From Candidatus Viridilinea mediisalina (lineage in GTDB: Bacteria > Chloroflexota > Chloroflexia > Chloroflexales > Chloroflexaceae): 33,747 nucleotides of DNA. Below, in pieces: positions 15,759 through 24,138 of this stretch. Numbering within the stretch: the first letter of the stretch is position 1; each line of letters starts with the position of its first letter. A program made the translations under genes and the position numbers. The notes under the pieces were generated by a model, which worked only from the letters and a program-made list of their open reading frames with translations, did not search any database and was not told the origin of the DNA. The stretch is taken from NCBI RefSeq assembly GCF_002532535.1, contig NZ_NQWI01000053.1, forward strand, positions 1 through 33,747, read 5' to 3'.

Positions 15759-17159
15759 ATGACTCGTTTACCTAGCATTCTTATTGTAGATGACCTAGAA
15801 TCTTCACGCGACGTTATGCACGAGATGTTGATGGGCCAGGGCTATGAGTTGCTCTTTGCCGCTGGTGGGGCCGAGGCTCTGCGGATGGCCCATGACCATA
15901 TGCCCGATCTGATTCTGCTTGATTTAATGATGCCCGATATTGATGGCCTCACGGTTTGTCGTGAACTGCGTGCCAACCCTCAGACCGCTCGGATGCCGGT
16001 GGTTATCGTCACGGCGCTGGATGATCGCAAAGCGCGCCTCGATGGTATTTCTGCTGGCTGTGATGATTTTGTTACCAAACCCTTCGACCGGAGAGAGTTG
16101 CGGATGCGCGTGCGGACGATTGTGAACCTCAATCGCTACCGGCTTTTATTGGATGAACAGCAACGCTTCGAGATGCTCTTTTCACGTTCACCTAATGGTC
16201 TGGTGATGTTGGCTCATGATGGTACGATTACACTTGCCAATCCAGCTATGGCGCACCTTGTTGCCGCTCCACAGGCTGAGCAACTCGTGGGGCAACAGCT
16301 CTGCGATCTGCTCAATCCTACCGACCGGCTACGTTTTCAGCACTGGTTTGAACAACTAATGACCGAGGAGTCTGCCCTGAGCCAATTGAACGCGAGCCTC
16401 GTTGCCCAAACTGGTCTCCACCGCCCAGTTGAGCTTGATGGCAGTTGGTTTGTCTGGGCTGATGCCCCTGCCGCCCAGATTGTTGTGCGCGACATTAGTG
16501 ATCGGATCAAGGCCGATCTACTCGAAGAGGATCGCCGCCAGTTGGCCTTTGATCTACACGATGAAGTAGCCCAAACCGCGACGGCAGTCTATCGCCAACT
16601 TGAACAATTTCAGTACGACTTCCCGATACGCCGCCCTGAGGCCCGTGCGAGCCTTGAACGGGCAATTGAGCTTAGCCGCCGTATGATCAGCGAGACCCGC
16701 CGCCTGCTTGCTGGTTTGCGTCCAACTGCACTTGATGATTTGGGCCTTGTGGCTGCCTTGCGCCTCCACGCGAATGCGCTTGCTGCCGATGGCCTTGAGG
16801 TGGTCTTGCACGAAGATCTAGGCAGCCAGCGCCTCGCCCCCGCCGTCGAGATCGCACTCTTTCGGATTGCCCAAGAGGCACTGACCAATGTGCGCAAGCA
16901 TGCTGCTACAAGCCAAGCGACCCTGACCTTAACCAACCATGGCGCTCATGTGCGTCTCTGTGTCGCCGACCAAGGGCGTGGCTTTGCCCCCTCTGCCACC
17001 ACCGCCCCCCTTGGTCAACAGTTAGGGCTACGTACCATGCACGACCGTGCCGCGCTGCTTGGGGGCCGGGTTCAGCTTACGAGCCCGCCAGAGGGTGGAA
17101 CCCGATTGATCGCCGAGTTGCCTTTGGGGGTGAGAAGAACAGGAGAACAGGAGAACTGA
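15759..17159 (+). CDS. REC-PAS-HisKA_3 sensor kinase (NarX/DesK-like)
   Basis: A 466-residue cytoplasmic kinase. Domains: receiver at about 5-120 (Asp11/Asp12, phospho-acceptor Asp55, Thr85, Lys107), PAS at about 135-250, HisKA_3 dimerisation domain with phospho-His267 in FDLHDEVAQT, and HATPase with Asn377 in EALTNVRKHA and a DQGRGF G-box. No membrane segments are present. The N-terminal receiver suggests it is itself controlled by another kinase, plausibly the hybrid kinase two genes on. The ATG at 15759 is preferred; a GTG 12 codons upstream would start inside a family C repeat. TACAAT lies seven bases before the ATG, so a leaderless transcript is possible. The last residues (RTGEQEN) come from a minisatellite. 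Confidence 0.92.
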   Translation: MTRLPSILIVDDLESSRDVMHEMLMGQGYELLFAAGGAEALRMAHDHMPDLILLDLMMPDIDGLTVCRELRANPQTARMPVVIVTALDDRKARLDGISAGCDDFVTKPFDRRELRMRVRTIVNLNRYRLLLDEQQRFEMLFSRSPNGLVMLAHDGTITLANPAMAHLVAAPQAEQLVGQQLCDLLNPTDRLRFQHWFEQLMTEESALSQLNASLVAQTGLHRPVELDGSWFVWADAPAAQIVVRDISDRIKADLLEEDRRQLAFDLHDEVAQTATAVYRQLEQFQYDFPIRRPEARASLERAIELSRRMISETRRLLAGLRPTALDDLGLVAALRLHANALAADGLEVVLHEDLGSQRLAPAVEIALFRIAQEALTNVRKHAATSQATLTLTNHGAHVRLCVADQGRGFAPSATTAPLGQQLGLRTMHDRAALLGGRVQLTSPPEGGTRLIAELPLGVRRTGEQEN

Positions 17160-17206
17160 GGAACAGAGGAACAGAAAGACAGGAGAACAGGAGAACTGAG
17201 GAACAG
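17134..17206. repeat. Minisatellite spanning the kinase-regulator junction
   Basis: A 26-base block occurs identically at 17141-17166 and 17181-17206, 40 bases apart, within a run of AGGAGAACAG and GAGGAACAG units. It encodes the last kinase residues and stop. Its final GAGGAACAG places a Shine-Dalgarno site five bases before the ATG of the response regulator. Confidence 0.92.
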
Positions 17207-17887
17207 ATGAGCAAATCAACCCGTTCTAGCACTCGTGAATCCGGCCCGGCCCATATCATTATTGCAGACGACCACGACCTCTCGCGCGCGGGCTTACGCT
17301 CGGTCTTTGACCATGCCCGCGATATGCGGGTTGTTGGTGAGGCTGCCAATGGTCAAGCAGCAGTTGAGCTATGCCAGCAACTTCAGCCCCACCTAGCGGT
17401 GCTTGATGTACGCATGCCGGTGCTTGATGGCCTTGCGGCCACCAAGGCGATCAAGAGCGTTGCGCCCCTCACCAGTGTGCTGATCGTCTCTTTCCATGCT
17501 GATCCTGAATATGTGGTGAAAGCATTGCGCAGTGGTGCGGCAGGTTACCTGTTGAAGGACGCTTCGCGCGCCGAAATCCTTGACACGGCCCGCCAGGTGA
17601 TGCGCGGTGAGGCGCTGTTGCACGGCAACCAAGCTGCCGATCTCTTGCGCCGCGCTGCAAGCGATGAGCAATACACCCTCAGCCAACGCCCCCCCTTGAC
17701 CCGCCGTGAGCGCGAAGTACTCCATCTGGTCACCGAGGGTCTGACCAACCGCGAAATTGCGGAACGGCTTGGCATTAGCCCTGGAACGGTCAAGAACCAT
17801 GTTGAGCATATCATTGCCAAGCTCAATGTTTCTGACCGTACCCAAGCGGCTGTCTATGCCCTACGCTATGGGTTGTTGAATACATGA
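17207..17887 (+). CDS. NarL/FixJ-family response regulator
   Basis: A 226-residue two-component regulator. The receiver (about 15-130) has Asp21/Asp22, phospho-acceptor Asp67 in AVLDVRMP, Ser95 in place of the usual Thr, and Lys117. The C-terminal LuxR-type helix-turn-helix (about 160-220) contains LTRREREVLHLVTEGLTNRE and LGISPGTVKNHVEHI. The partner is almost certainly the HisKA_3 kinase just upstream, since HisKA_3 kinases pair with NarL-type regulators. The ribosome-binding site is provided by the minisatellite. Target genes are unknown; the flanking copper and cytochrome loci are candidates by position only. Confidence 0.95.
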   Translation: MSKSTRSSTRESGPAHIIIADDHDLSRAGLRSVFDHARDMRVVGEAANGQAAVELCQQLQPHLAVLDVRMPVLDGLAATKAIKSVAPLTSVLIVSFHADPEYVVKALRSGAAGYLLKDASRAEILDTARQVMRGEALLHGNQAADLLRRAASDEQYTLSQRPPLTRREREVLHLVTEGLTNREIAERLGISPGTVKNHVEHIIAKLNVSDRTQAAVYALRYGLLNT

Positions 17888-17906
17888 TATGGTCTTTGGG
17901 GGGAGC

Positions 17907-17929
17907 GCGAGGGAACCAGGTTCCCTCGC
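17907..17929. terminator. Perfect hairpin after the response regulator gene
   Basis: GCGAGGGAACC pairs with GGTTCCCTCGC around a single A (in practice a loop of three), twenty bases after the regulator stop. No U-run follows, so it may be a processing or stability element, not an intrinsic terminator. Confidence 0.5.
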
Positions 17930-17975
17930 ACACCCTAGCTACACATGTTGATCACACCCAAAAGAATTGAACGCT

Positions 17976-20336
17976 ATGACTCTCACCGCAAACCTCGCGC
18001 TACAGATTATGAACAATATGCATGATGCGCTGATCACGGTAGACCTGCAGGGCTTGATTACGAGTTGGAATCGTGCCGCTGAACGTATCTATGGTTGGCA
18101 ACATGCAGAAGTGCTTGGGCATGCGGTTGATCAAGTACTCCAGACCGACTATAGCCCTTTGCCTAACTATGCGGCCATCAAAACCCAATTGATCCAGCAG
18201 GGCTGGTGGAGTGGTCAGATCCAGCAGCGCCATCGGAATGGTCAGACCCTCACCATCCATTCAACCGTCAGTGTTATCTACAATGACACGGCTGAACATT
18301 GTGGCGTGGTGAGCATCAACCGAGATATTACTGATTATGCCCAACTCTTGGATGCACCAACGGCTGAAGTGCCGACAACGGCTTCCATTGGCCCTGGTGA
18401 TGGCTTTTGGGAGTGGGATATTCCTAATCACCGGATCCTCTTCTCCTCGCGGATGCACGAATTGCTCGAACGACCTGCCGAACAGTATGTTGAGCGGGAT
18501 AAGTCCATCTTCCAGATGATCCATCCTGATGATTTTGAATATCTCGATAATCAATTGAATGCCCATTTGCAGCAGCGTCAGCCCTTTAATGTTGAAATTC
18601 GCCTCCATACTGGTGATACACAGGACACATACCGCTGGTTCTTAATTCGCGGTCAAGCGCGCTGGAATGCCCAAGGCTACCCAATGAGCATGCTTGGCAC
18701 GATGACCGACATTGATGATCTGCGACGCGATGATCTTGAGGTAGAGGATCGCAAGCGTAACCTTGAAGCGCGCTTCGTTGAACATTCATCGAGCTTGCAG
18801 CACAACCTTCAGTTGGTCGGCAGTATCAATGCGGCAACCCCCGATTTTATCTACACCTACAACCTTGCTGAACGGCGCTTCGCCTATACCAACCGATCTT
18901 TGCTCACGATGCTTGGTTATGAAGCGCCCTACACCACGAATTTCTCTGGGCATATCCCGATGAACCTCGTTCATCCTGACGATCTCGATAAACTTGAGGC
19001 CCATTTTCAGCAGATGACCACGCTTGCTGATGATACGCTGGTGGAATTTGAGTATCGTCTGCGTGATGCAGCCGAGCAGTGGCGCTGGTTCTATTGCCGT
19101 GAGATGGTCTTCCAACGCCAGCATAATGGACAGATCGCTTTCATTTTGGGCATTGCGAGTGACATAACCCTCCGCAAACAGACCGAAGATGCCTTGCGTC
19201 AAGCCTACAATGATCTGAGTTCTGCACATGCCCAACTGGATCGCGCCAATCGCCTCAAGAATGAGTTTTTGGCCAACATGACCCATGAGCTACGCACGCC
19301 GCTCAATGCGATCATTGGTCGGGCTGAATCACTCCTTGAACAACTCTATGGTCATCTGAACCCACGTCAGCATAATGCCGTCGTCACGATTGGTGAGAGT
19401 GGCCGCCACCTGCTAGAGTTGATTAATGATCTGCTCGATCTCTCGAAGATCGAGGCCGACCGGCTCTATCTCGAAGTGGAACCGGTCAGCATCCAAGATC
19501 TCTGTGAAGCCTGCCAGCGCTTGATGAGTACGACCGCAGAAAAACATCAGTTGACTCTGCGTTTACAACTTGATCCAGCTCTACCGCTGGTGTTCACTGA
19601 TGGGCGGCGGTTACGCCAAATTCTCCTCAATCTGCTGGCCAATGCGATCAAGTTTACGCCTGCCGGTGGTCATGTTGATTTTCAGGCAACCTGGCAGCCC
19701 GAGGTGGGCCACGTTGTCTTTACAGTTGTAGATAATGGCATTGGTATCGCTGAAGACGATATGGACATGCTCTTTCAACCCTTTGTGCAGATTGATAGTG
19801 GCCTGCAACGCCAATTTCCGGGCACTGGCTTGGGCCTAGCCCTCGTGGCGCGACTGGTAGATCGCATGGGGGGCAGTATTCGTGTTACCAGCAAGCTAGG
19901 TCAAGGCAGTCGCTTTACGATTTTCCTAGCGACAGGCAGTGAACCACTATTACAGCAACAGCCCAAAACGGTGCAACAAGGCTTGCGTGTGTTGCTTGCC
20001 GATGACCATGGCCCCAATCTGATCTGGTACGAAACCCTCCTCTCTGGGCTTGGCTATCAGGTACGCATTGCCCATGATGGCAAAGAGTGTCTCCAGGCTG
20101 CCAACGCAATCCTGCCCGACCTCATGGTGATTGACCTGCAGATGCCCCAGTTGGCTGGCATCGAGCTGATTCAGCGCCTCCGGGCAATCCCGGCGCTCGC
20201 CAATACCCCGCTGATCGCCCTCACTGCCCTTGATCGCCCCAACGATGAGGCGCGTTGTCGTGCTGCCGGGGCCACCCACTACCTCCATAAGCCGCTTATG
20301 CCCCATCTGCTGCTGAAGATTTTTAACGAAATCTAA
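17976..20336 (+). CDS. Multi-PAS hybrid histidine kinase with C-terminal receiver
   Basis: A soluble 786-residue hybrid kinase. A PAS domain (about 10-120), two further PAS_3/PAC-type modules (about 145-255 and 285-400, each ending in a WRWF/YRWF-type segment and a GTMTDI or GIASDIT block) and a short coiled coil lead to HisKA. The phospho-His is 437 in NMTHELRTPLNAIIG. The HATPase has LLANAIKFTP, DNGIGI and GTGLGLALV. The receiver has the acidic pair in LLADDH, phospho-Asp720 in MVIDLQMP, a Thr in ALTALD and a Lys in LHKPL. ATG at 17976 is preferred over a TTG three codons upstream. No output domain is attached, so phosphate probably passes to another protein, perhaps the receiver-bearing kinase two genes upstream. 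Confidence 0.93.
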   Translation: MTLTANLALQIMNNMHDALITVDLQGLITSWNRAAERIYGWQHAEVLGHAVDQVLQTDYSPLPNYAAIKTQLIQQGWWSGQIQQRHRNGQTLTIHSTVSVIYNDTAEHCGVVSINRDITDYAQLLDAPTAEVPTTASIGPGDGFWEWDIPNHRILFSSRMHELLERPAEQYVERDKSIFQMIHPDDFEYLDNQLNAHLQQRQPFNVEIRLHTGDTQDTYRWFLIRGQARWNAQGYPMSMLGTMTDIDDLRRDDLEVEDRKRNLEARFVEHSSSLQHNLQLVGSINAATPDFIYTYNLAERRFAYTNRSLLTMLGYEAPYTTNFSGHIPMNLVHPDDLDKLEAHFQQMTTLADDTLVEFEYRLRDAAEQWRWFYCREMVFQRQHNGQIAFILGIASDITLRKQTEDALRQAYNDLSSAHAQLDRANRLKNEFLANMTHELRTPLNAIIGRAESLLEQLYGHLNPRQHNAVVTIGESGRHLLELINDLLDLSKIEADRLYLEVEPVSIQDLCEACQRLMSTTAEKHQLTLRLQLDPALPLVFTDGRRLRQILLNLLANAIKFTPAGGHVDFQATWQPEVGHVVFTVVDNGIGIAEDDMDMLFQPFVQIDSGLQRQFPGTGLGLALVARLVDRMGGSIRVTSKLGQGSRFTIFLATGSEPLLQQQPKTVQQGLRVLLADDHGPNLIWYETLLSGLGYQVRIAHDGKECLQAANAILPDLMVIDLQMPQLAGIELIQRLRAIPALANTPLIALTALDRPNDEARCRAAGATHYLHKPLMPHLLLKIFNEI

Positions 20337-20605
20337 AGGTTTCGGGCTACCGCCCTAAAATTCGCTCTTGGGGCTGCGCCTCAAACCTCGTTGTTTGTTC
20401 CGTGTTGGCGGCTTCGCCGCCAACACGGAACAAAAGAGTTTTTTGTTAGCACGAAAAAGCCTTGGGCTCGTAGGGATGCGTCGCGTTGGCTCGGTGGCTT
20501 CGGCAGGCTCAGCCACCGAGCCAACGTCACGGCCCAGAGCTTTTTCGCGCTAACAGTTTTTTTGGGGTAGGCGAAGCCTCCCCCAAACCCCCACCGGCAG
20601 CTAAC
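20337..20605. repeat. Family F repeat copy 3 with two strong hairpins
   Basis: It fills most of the 287-bp gap between convergent genes. Hairpin 1: 20394-20412 with 20416-20434 (TTC loop, same inner stem as at 15088-15130). Hairpin 2: 20484-20499 with 20511-20526, 16 bp, loop TCGGCAGGCTC. CCCAGAGCTTTTTCGCGC is shared with the copy at 8655-8787. No gene seen. Confidence 0.9.
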
Positions 20606-20623
20606 GTAATGCGTCCTGTAAAA

Positions 20624-21715
20624 CTACTGAGCATGCTCCAAGAGCAGTTGGCGCGCCTGGAAGATTAAGCCCGGCTCTACGTCGGGGAGTAGCAGCAGCC
20701 GCTGCCACTGCTCGATGGCTTCGCTGCGACGCGGTGGATCGGCGAAGATGTAACAAATCCCCGCGCCCAAGAGCGCCCGCCCTTCCATAATGTCTAGCTC
20801 TAAGGCCCGCTCAACCTCGATGGTGCCTTCGCGGATGTAGTTCTGGTCGTTGATGCTCTGACCGTAGTAGCAGAGGCTTGCGCCTAGATCGGCATGCGCG
20901 AGGGCGCTCGTGGGATCAAGTTCGCTCGCCCGCCGGTAGGCATCCGCCGCCTCAAGCCAGCGCGGGAGCCGCTCGATGTAGAGGCTCTGAACATTGAGAT
21001 CGCCCTGATCAAGCCGCTCGCGTAACACCATCACGCTATCGTAGAGCGCATTGCCCAACTGCAACCACGCATTGGGGTGATCCGGGATGTTGTTGACCAC
21101 CTGGCGCGCTGAGATAACCTGGGCTTCAAATTGGCTGAGCATCTGCTCCATGTTGGGTTGGGCCGGATCAGCAACATTGGGATCGATGATCTGAGGGCCA
21201 CTGACCGCCGTTGGCGTTGGGGCCCAGAGTACCGTCGTAATCAGGGTGGTCAGTACAATCGCAAAGGTGCAGACCGCTACAATCACGGTTGGGGCCACCC
21301 ACTCCGGCAGAGGCGGACGGGCTGCGCCGCGTCCACGCGCCTGCGCTCGTGCGCGGCGGCGCGTCGGCTGGGTATCAAAGCCCGGCGGGCGCTCCTGACG
21401 ACCTGCTGGCGGCAAGGGCCGATAGTCCAACTCCTCATCCTCAGCGGGCGCCTCTTGCACCGCATCATCGGGTTCGGCAGTCACAGCCGTCGCCGCCAAT
21501 TCAGCATCATAGGCCGCCCGCAACTGCGGATCGCTCAAGATCGCATAGGCGTGATCGAGCGCCTCGCGGCGCTGACGTGCAAGCTGCTGCAACTCCTCGG
21601 CGGCCCCTTCGAGCCGTTCGGGAGCATAACGTTCACACATACGCCCATAGGCCGCACGGATCGCCTCCGTGTCGGCCTTGGGGTGGACTTGCAGGGTCTC
21701 GTAATGATCGTGCAT
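20624..21715 (-). CDS. Degenerate J-domain / transmembrane / TPR protein
   Basis: A 363-residue protein with an unusual order of parts. A J-like domain (about 4-72) begins YETLQVHPKADTEAIRAAYG and ends in a typical YAILSDPQLRAAYD helix, but the HPD motif that activates DnaK is replaced by APE (31-33). An acidic and then basic linker follows, one membrane helix (about 139-164), and a C-terminal domain with at least three TPR-like units (about 205-355; LGNALYD, DLGASLCYYG, ALLGAGICYI). It starts five bases after the ccmF stop with AGGA upstream of the ATG, so it belongs to the ccm operon. The C-terminal part resembles CcmI/NrfG apocytochrome-binding TPR domains in position and layout; this assignment is inference. 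Confidence 0.8.
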   Translation of the reverse strand: MHDHYETLQVHPKADTEAIRAAYGRMCERYAPERLEGAAEELQQLARQRREALDHAYAILSDPQLRAAYDAELAATAVTAEPDDAVQEAPAEDEELDYRPLPPAGRQERPPGFDTQPTRRRARAQARGRGAARPPLPEWVAPTVIVAVCTFAIVLTTLITTVLWAPTPTAVSGPQIIDPNVADPAQPNMEQMLSQFEAQVISARQVVNNIPDHPNAWLQLGNALYDSVMVLRERLDQGDLNVQSLYIERLPRWLEAADAYRRASELDPTSALAHADLGASLCYYGQSINDQNYIREGTIEVERALELDIMEGRALLGAGICYIFADPPRRSEAIEQWQRLLLLPDVEPGLIFQARQLLLEHAQ

Positions 21716-21720
21716 GATTC

Positions 21721-24126
21721 CTATCGGCCAACTCCACGCGAACCAAGTCGTGCGCCGCCCAACGACCAACCGCGTGGCAGGCGCGGACGCACCCCGGCCA
21801 ATAGGGCATGGTTCTCAAGGTAGCGGCGCAACGTGGCAATGAAGCCACCAATCAAGAAGAGGGTGGCCCCAACCCAAACCAAGATCACCAAAGGCTTGAC
21901 GCTGACCGCAATCACCCCCTTGGCTTCCGTCACGGGCAAATTCTCCATACCCGGGCCAGAAGCCTGGAGCATCACGCGCCGCGTGCCTGGATCGAGTGAA
22001 ACCATGGTAAGTTGGGCCCCATGACCACCCGGCAGATCCGCCGGAATGTACTGGAGCTCTTGTTGGCCACTCGGCGTATTGTTCACAATCTGCACCAGCG
22101 GCTCAAGCTGGTAATTTTGGCCCTCGTAGCGCACCATCAGGCGCGCCCCTACGCTCAGATCGCTTCCGCCAGCCATATCATCACGATCAAGGTTGAAGCC
22201 CAAGAAGGTGACATGGTATGGCCCCACGTCAGCCGATTCACTCTGCCCCAACACCGGACGCGCCTGGTCGCGCTCAGGATCATAGCCTGCTGGCGAGATA
22301 TAGAGGTCGTACCAGAGGAAACTATGGATCGAAGGGGCGGTAATGGTCATGCCCATCATCCGGTTTTCGTAGAGGTAGGGCTGTGCGCTGAAGGTCCGCT
22401 CACCGTTGCTCACCGTAAAATCAAGGACGCCGTGGTCATTTTCATCAAGCTGATAGCCATTGAAGGTAAACTCATAGCCAAAGATCTCCGCACGCTCACC
22501 AGGCGCAAGGGTCAAGCGGGTATCTGGCGTCGCATAGGCACTCGAGCCAACAAAGCCCAAGAGCATAATCGCAAAGCCTACGTGGGCCAAGTAGCCCCCA
22601 ATCCGCATCCAGCCACTCTTCAGGGTACGCTGGATCATCACCAGATTGGTGCCCAAGGCAAAGGTAGCCCCCGCAACATAGAAGAGCGCCAGAATGTCGC
22701 GCACACTGATGAACATTGCCACCACAGTGGCAATTACCGCAGCCAGAGCCGGCCAGCGCAACGCCCGCAGCAGATTACTCAGGTTGCTATCACGCCAACC
22801 CAAGAGCGGGCCAAGGGTCATCAGCACCACCGCCACCAAAGCCAACGGCGGGGTGGTCTGCTGGTAGAAACTGGGGGCCAAACTGAAGCGCCCATCCTCA
22901 AAGGGTTGCGCCTGCGGATTCATCAGCGTACCATCGTCAAGCTCAAAGGCGGCCCCCATCCAGCCCTGAAGCGTATGGCCCACCCCCGGAATCGCCGAGA
23001 TGACCGGCATCGAGGTGCCGAGGCCAACCACCAACGCCACAAGCACAATCGTGAGGATGCCAAGCACAAAGAAGCTATCACGCGAGAAGAACTTATCACT
23101 CAAGCCACGCGCCGGAATGTCGCGGCTCCGCCAGAGCAACAAGCTCAACGAGCCAGCAAAGAGCAGCACCAAGAAGGCCACCAGCCCCTCGAAGATACCC
23201 TCAGCTACAAACGAGTGAACCGAAAAGTTGGCATAGACCCCGCTGCGGGTCAGGAAGGTGGCATAAAAGACCAGCACATAGGTCATGAGCGCCAGCAGCA
23301 GGTTGGTCTTACGCAGCCCGCCGCCGATGCGTTGCACCAGCATGCCGTGCAGCAAGGCCGTCAGCGTAAGCCACGGCACCAGCGAAGAGTTCTCGACGGG
23401 ATCCCAGCCCCAGTAGCCCCCCCAGCCCAAGGTCTCATAGGCCCAGTAGCCACCGAGCAGCAACCCCAGCCCCAGAAAGCTCCACGCGGCCAGCGTCCAG
23501 GGCAACGCCCGCGCCACCCATGTATCATAGTCGCGCCGGATCAAGGCTCCCACCGCAAAGGCAAAGGGCACCGTAGCCAACGCATAGCCCACAAAGAGCA
23601 CCGGAGGATGGATAATCATCCAGAAGTTGTGCAACAGCGGATTCAGCCCACGGCCATCAGGCGGGGTAAGTTGCAAACCCGTCGCCGGATCAATCAGGGG
23701 CTTAAAGGGGTTAAGAATCAGCACAAAGGTCAACAAACCCGCCTGCACCAGCATGAAGACCAGCAGGGCGTAGGGTTCAAAATGGCGCGAACGTTTAATC
23801 AGCAGCGCAGAGGCAAGCGATCCAAAGAGAATCCAGATCAGGAAACTCCCCGGCTGCCCAGCCCAACTTGCAGCAACGGTAAAGAAGAGATCAAGTTCAC
23901 GCGAACTATAGTTATTGACATACTCAATATCAAAACGCCGTGCCAAAAAGAGCGTGATCATCAGCGTCCAAGCCATGACCACCGCGCCCAATGAGGCATA
24001 GACCCCAAAGCGCCCATAGAGCAGCGGCGTACTCCCACCCTGACGGATGACTACCGCATAGCTGCCCACCGCAAGCAACGCCATCGCGATCGCGGTAACG
24101 ATCAGAAAGGTGCCGAGTAGGTACAT
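21721..24126 (-). CDS. ccmF: Cytochrome c haem lyase subunit CcmF
   Basis: A polytopic membrane protein of 801 residues from the ATG at 24126 (a TTG two codons upstream is possible). CcmF joins haem from CcmE to apocytochrome c with CcmH. It is longer than typical bacterial CcmF (about 650), mainly through a large C-terminal extracytoplasmic region (about 545-745). The WWD haem-handling motif is WGGYWGWDPVENSSLVPW at about 236-253, with conserved NPLLHNFWMIIHPP at about 162-175 and further His-bearing loops. About 14-15 membrane helices are apparent, the last near residue 755. ccmE lies just upstream and the J/TPR gene just downstream, so all are probably co-transcribed. Confidence 0.94.
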   Translation of the reverse strand: MYLLGTFLIVTAIAMALLAVGSYAVVIRQGGSTPLLYGRFGVYASLGAVVMAWTLMITLFLARRFDIEYVNNYSSRELDLFFTVAASWAGQPGSFLIWILFGSLASALLIKRSRHFEPYALLVFMLVQAGLLTFVLILNPFKPLIDPATGLQLTPPDGRGLNPLLHNFWMIIHPPVLFVGYALATVPFAFAVGALIRRDYDTWVARALPWTLAAWSFLGLGLLLGGYWAYETLGWGGYWGWDPVENSSLVPWLTLTALLHGMLVQRIGGGLRKTNLLLALMTYVLVFYATFLTRSGVYANFSVHSFVAEGIFEGLVAFLVLLFAGSLSLLLWRSRDIPARGLSDKFFSRDSFFVLGILTIVLVALVVGLGTSMPVISAIPGVGHTLQGWMGAAFELDDGTLMNPQAQPFEDGRFSLAPSFYQQTTPPLALVAVVLMTLGPLLGWRDSNLSNLLRALRWPALAAVIATVVAMFISVRDILALFYVAGATFALGTNLVMIQRTLKSGWMRIGGYLAHVGFAIMLLGFVGSSAYATPDTRLTLAPGERAEIFGYEFTFNGYQLDENDHGVLDFTVSNGERTFSAQPYLYENRMMGMTITAPSIHSFLWYDLYISPAGYDPERDQARPVLGQSESADVGPYHVTFLGFNLDRDDMAGGSDLSVGARLMVRYEGQNYQLEPLVQIVNNTPSGQQELQYIPADLPGGHGAQLTMVSLDPGTRRVMLQASGPGMENLPVTEAKGVIAVSVKPLVILVWVGATLFLIGGFIATLRRYLENHALLAGVRPRLPRGWSLGGARLGSRGVGR

Positions 24127-24138
24127 AATCAATCTTTA

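Noticed and set aside
17907-17929. Classical rho-independent terminator
   Set aside because: A strong stem is present but no U-run follows. The same holds for the hairpins at 11136-11170 and in the repeat families, so only a general RNA-structure role is proposed.
20368-20668. Small open frames between the hybrid kinase and the J/TPR gene
   Set aside because: They lie entirely inside the family F repeat with its hairpins and have no ribosome-binding sites.
22012-23994. A 660-codon open frame on the plus strand opposite ccmF
   Set aside because: Its product is a low-complexity mix rich in His, Gln, Arg and Lys with no domain, fully antisense to a well-recognised CcmF gene. It is a by-product of codon bias in a high-GC membrane protein gene.
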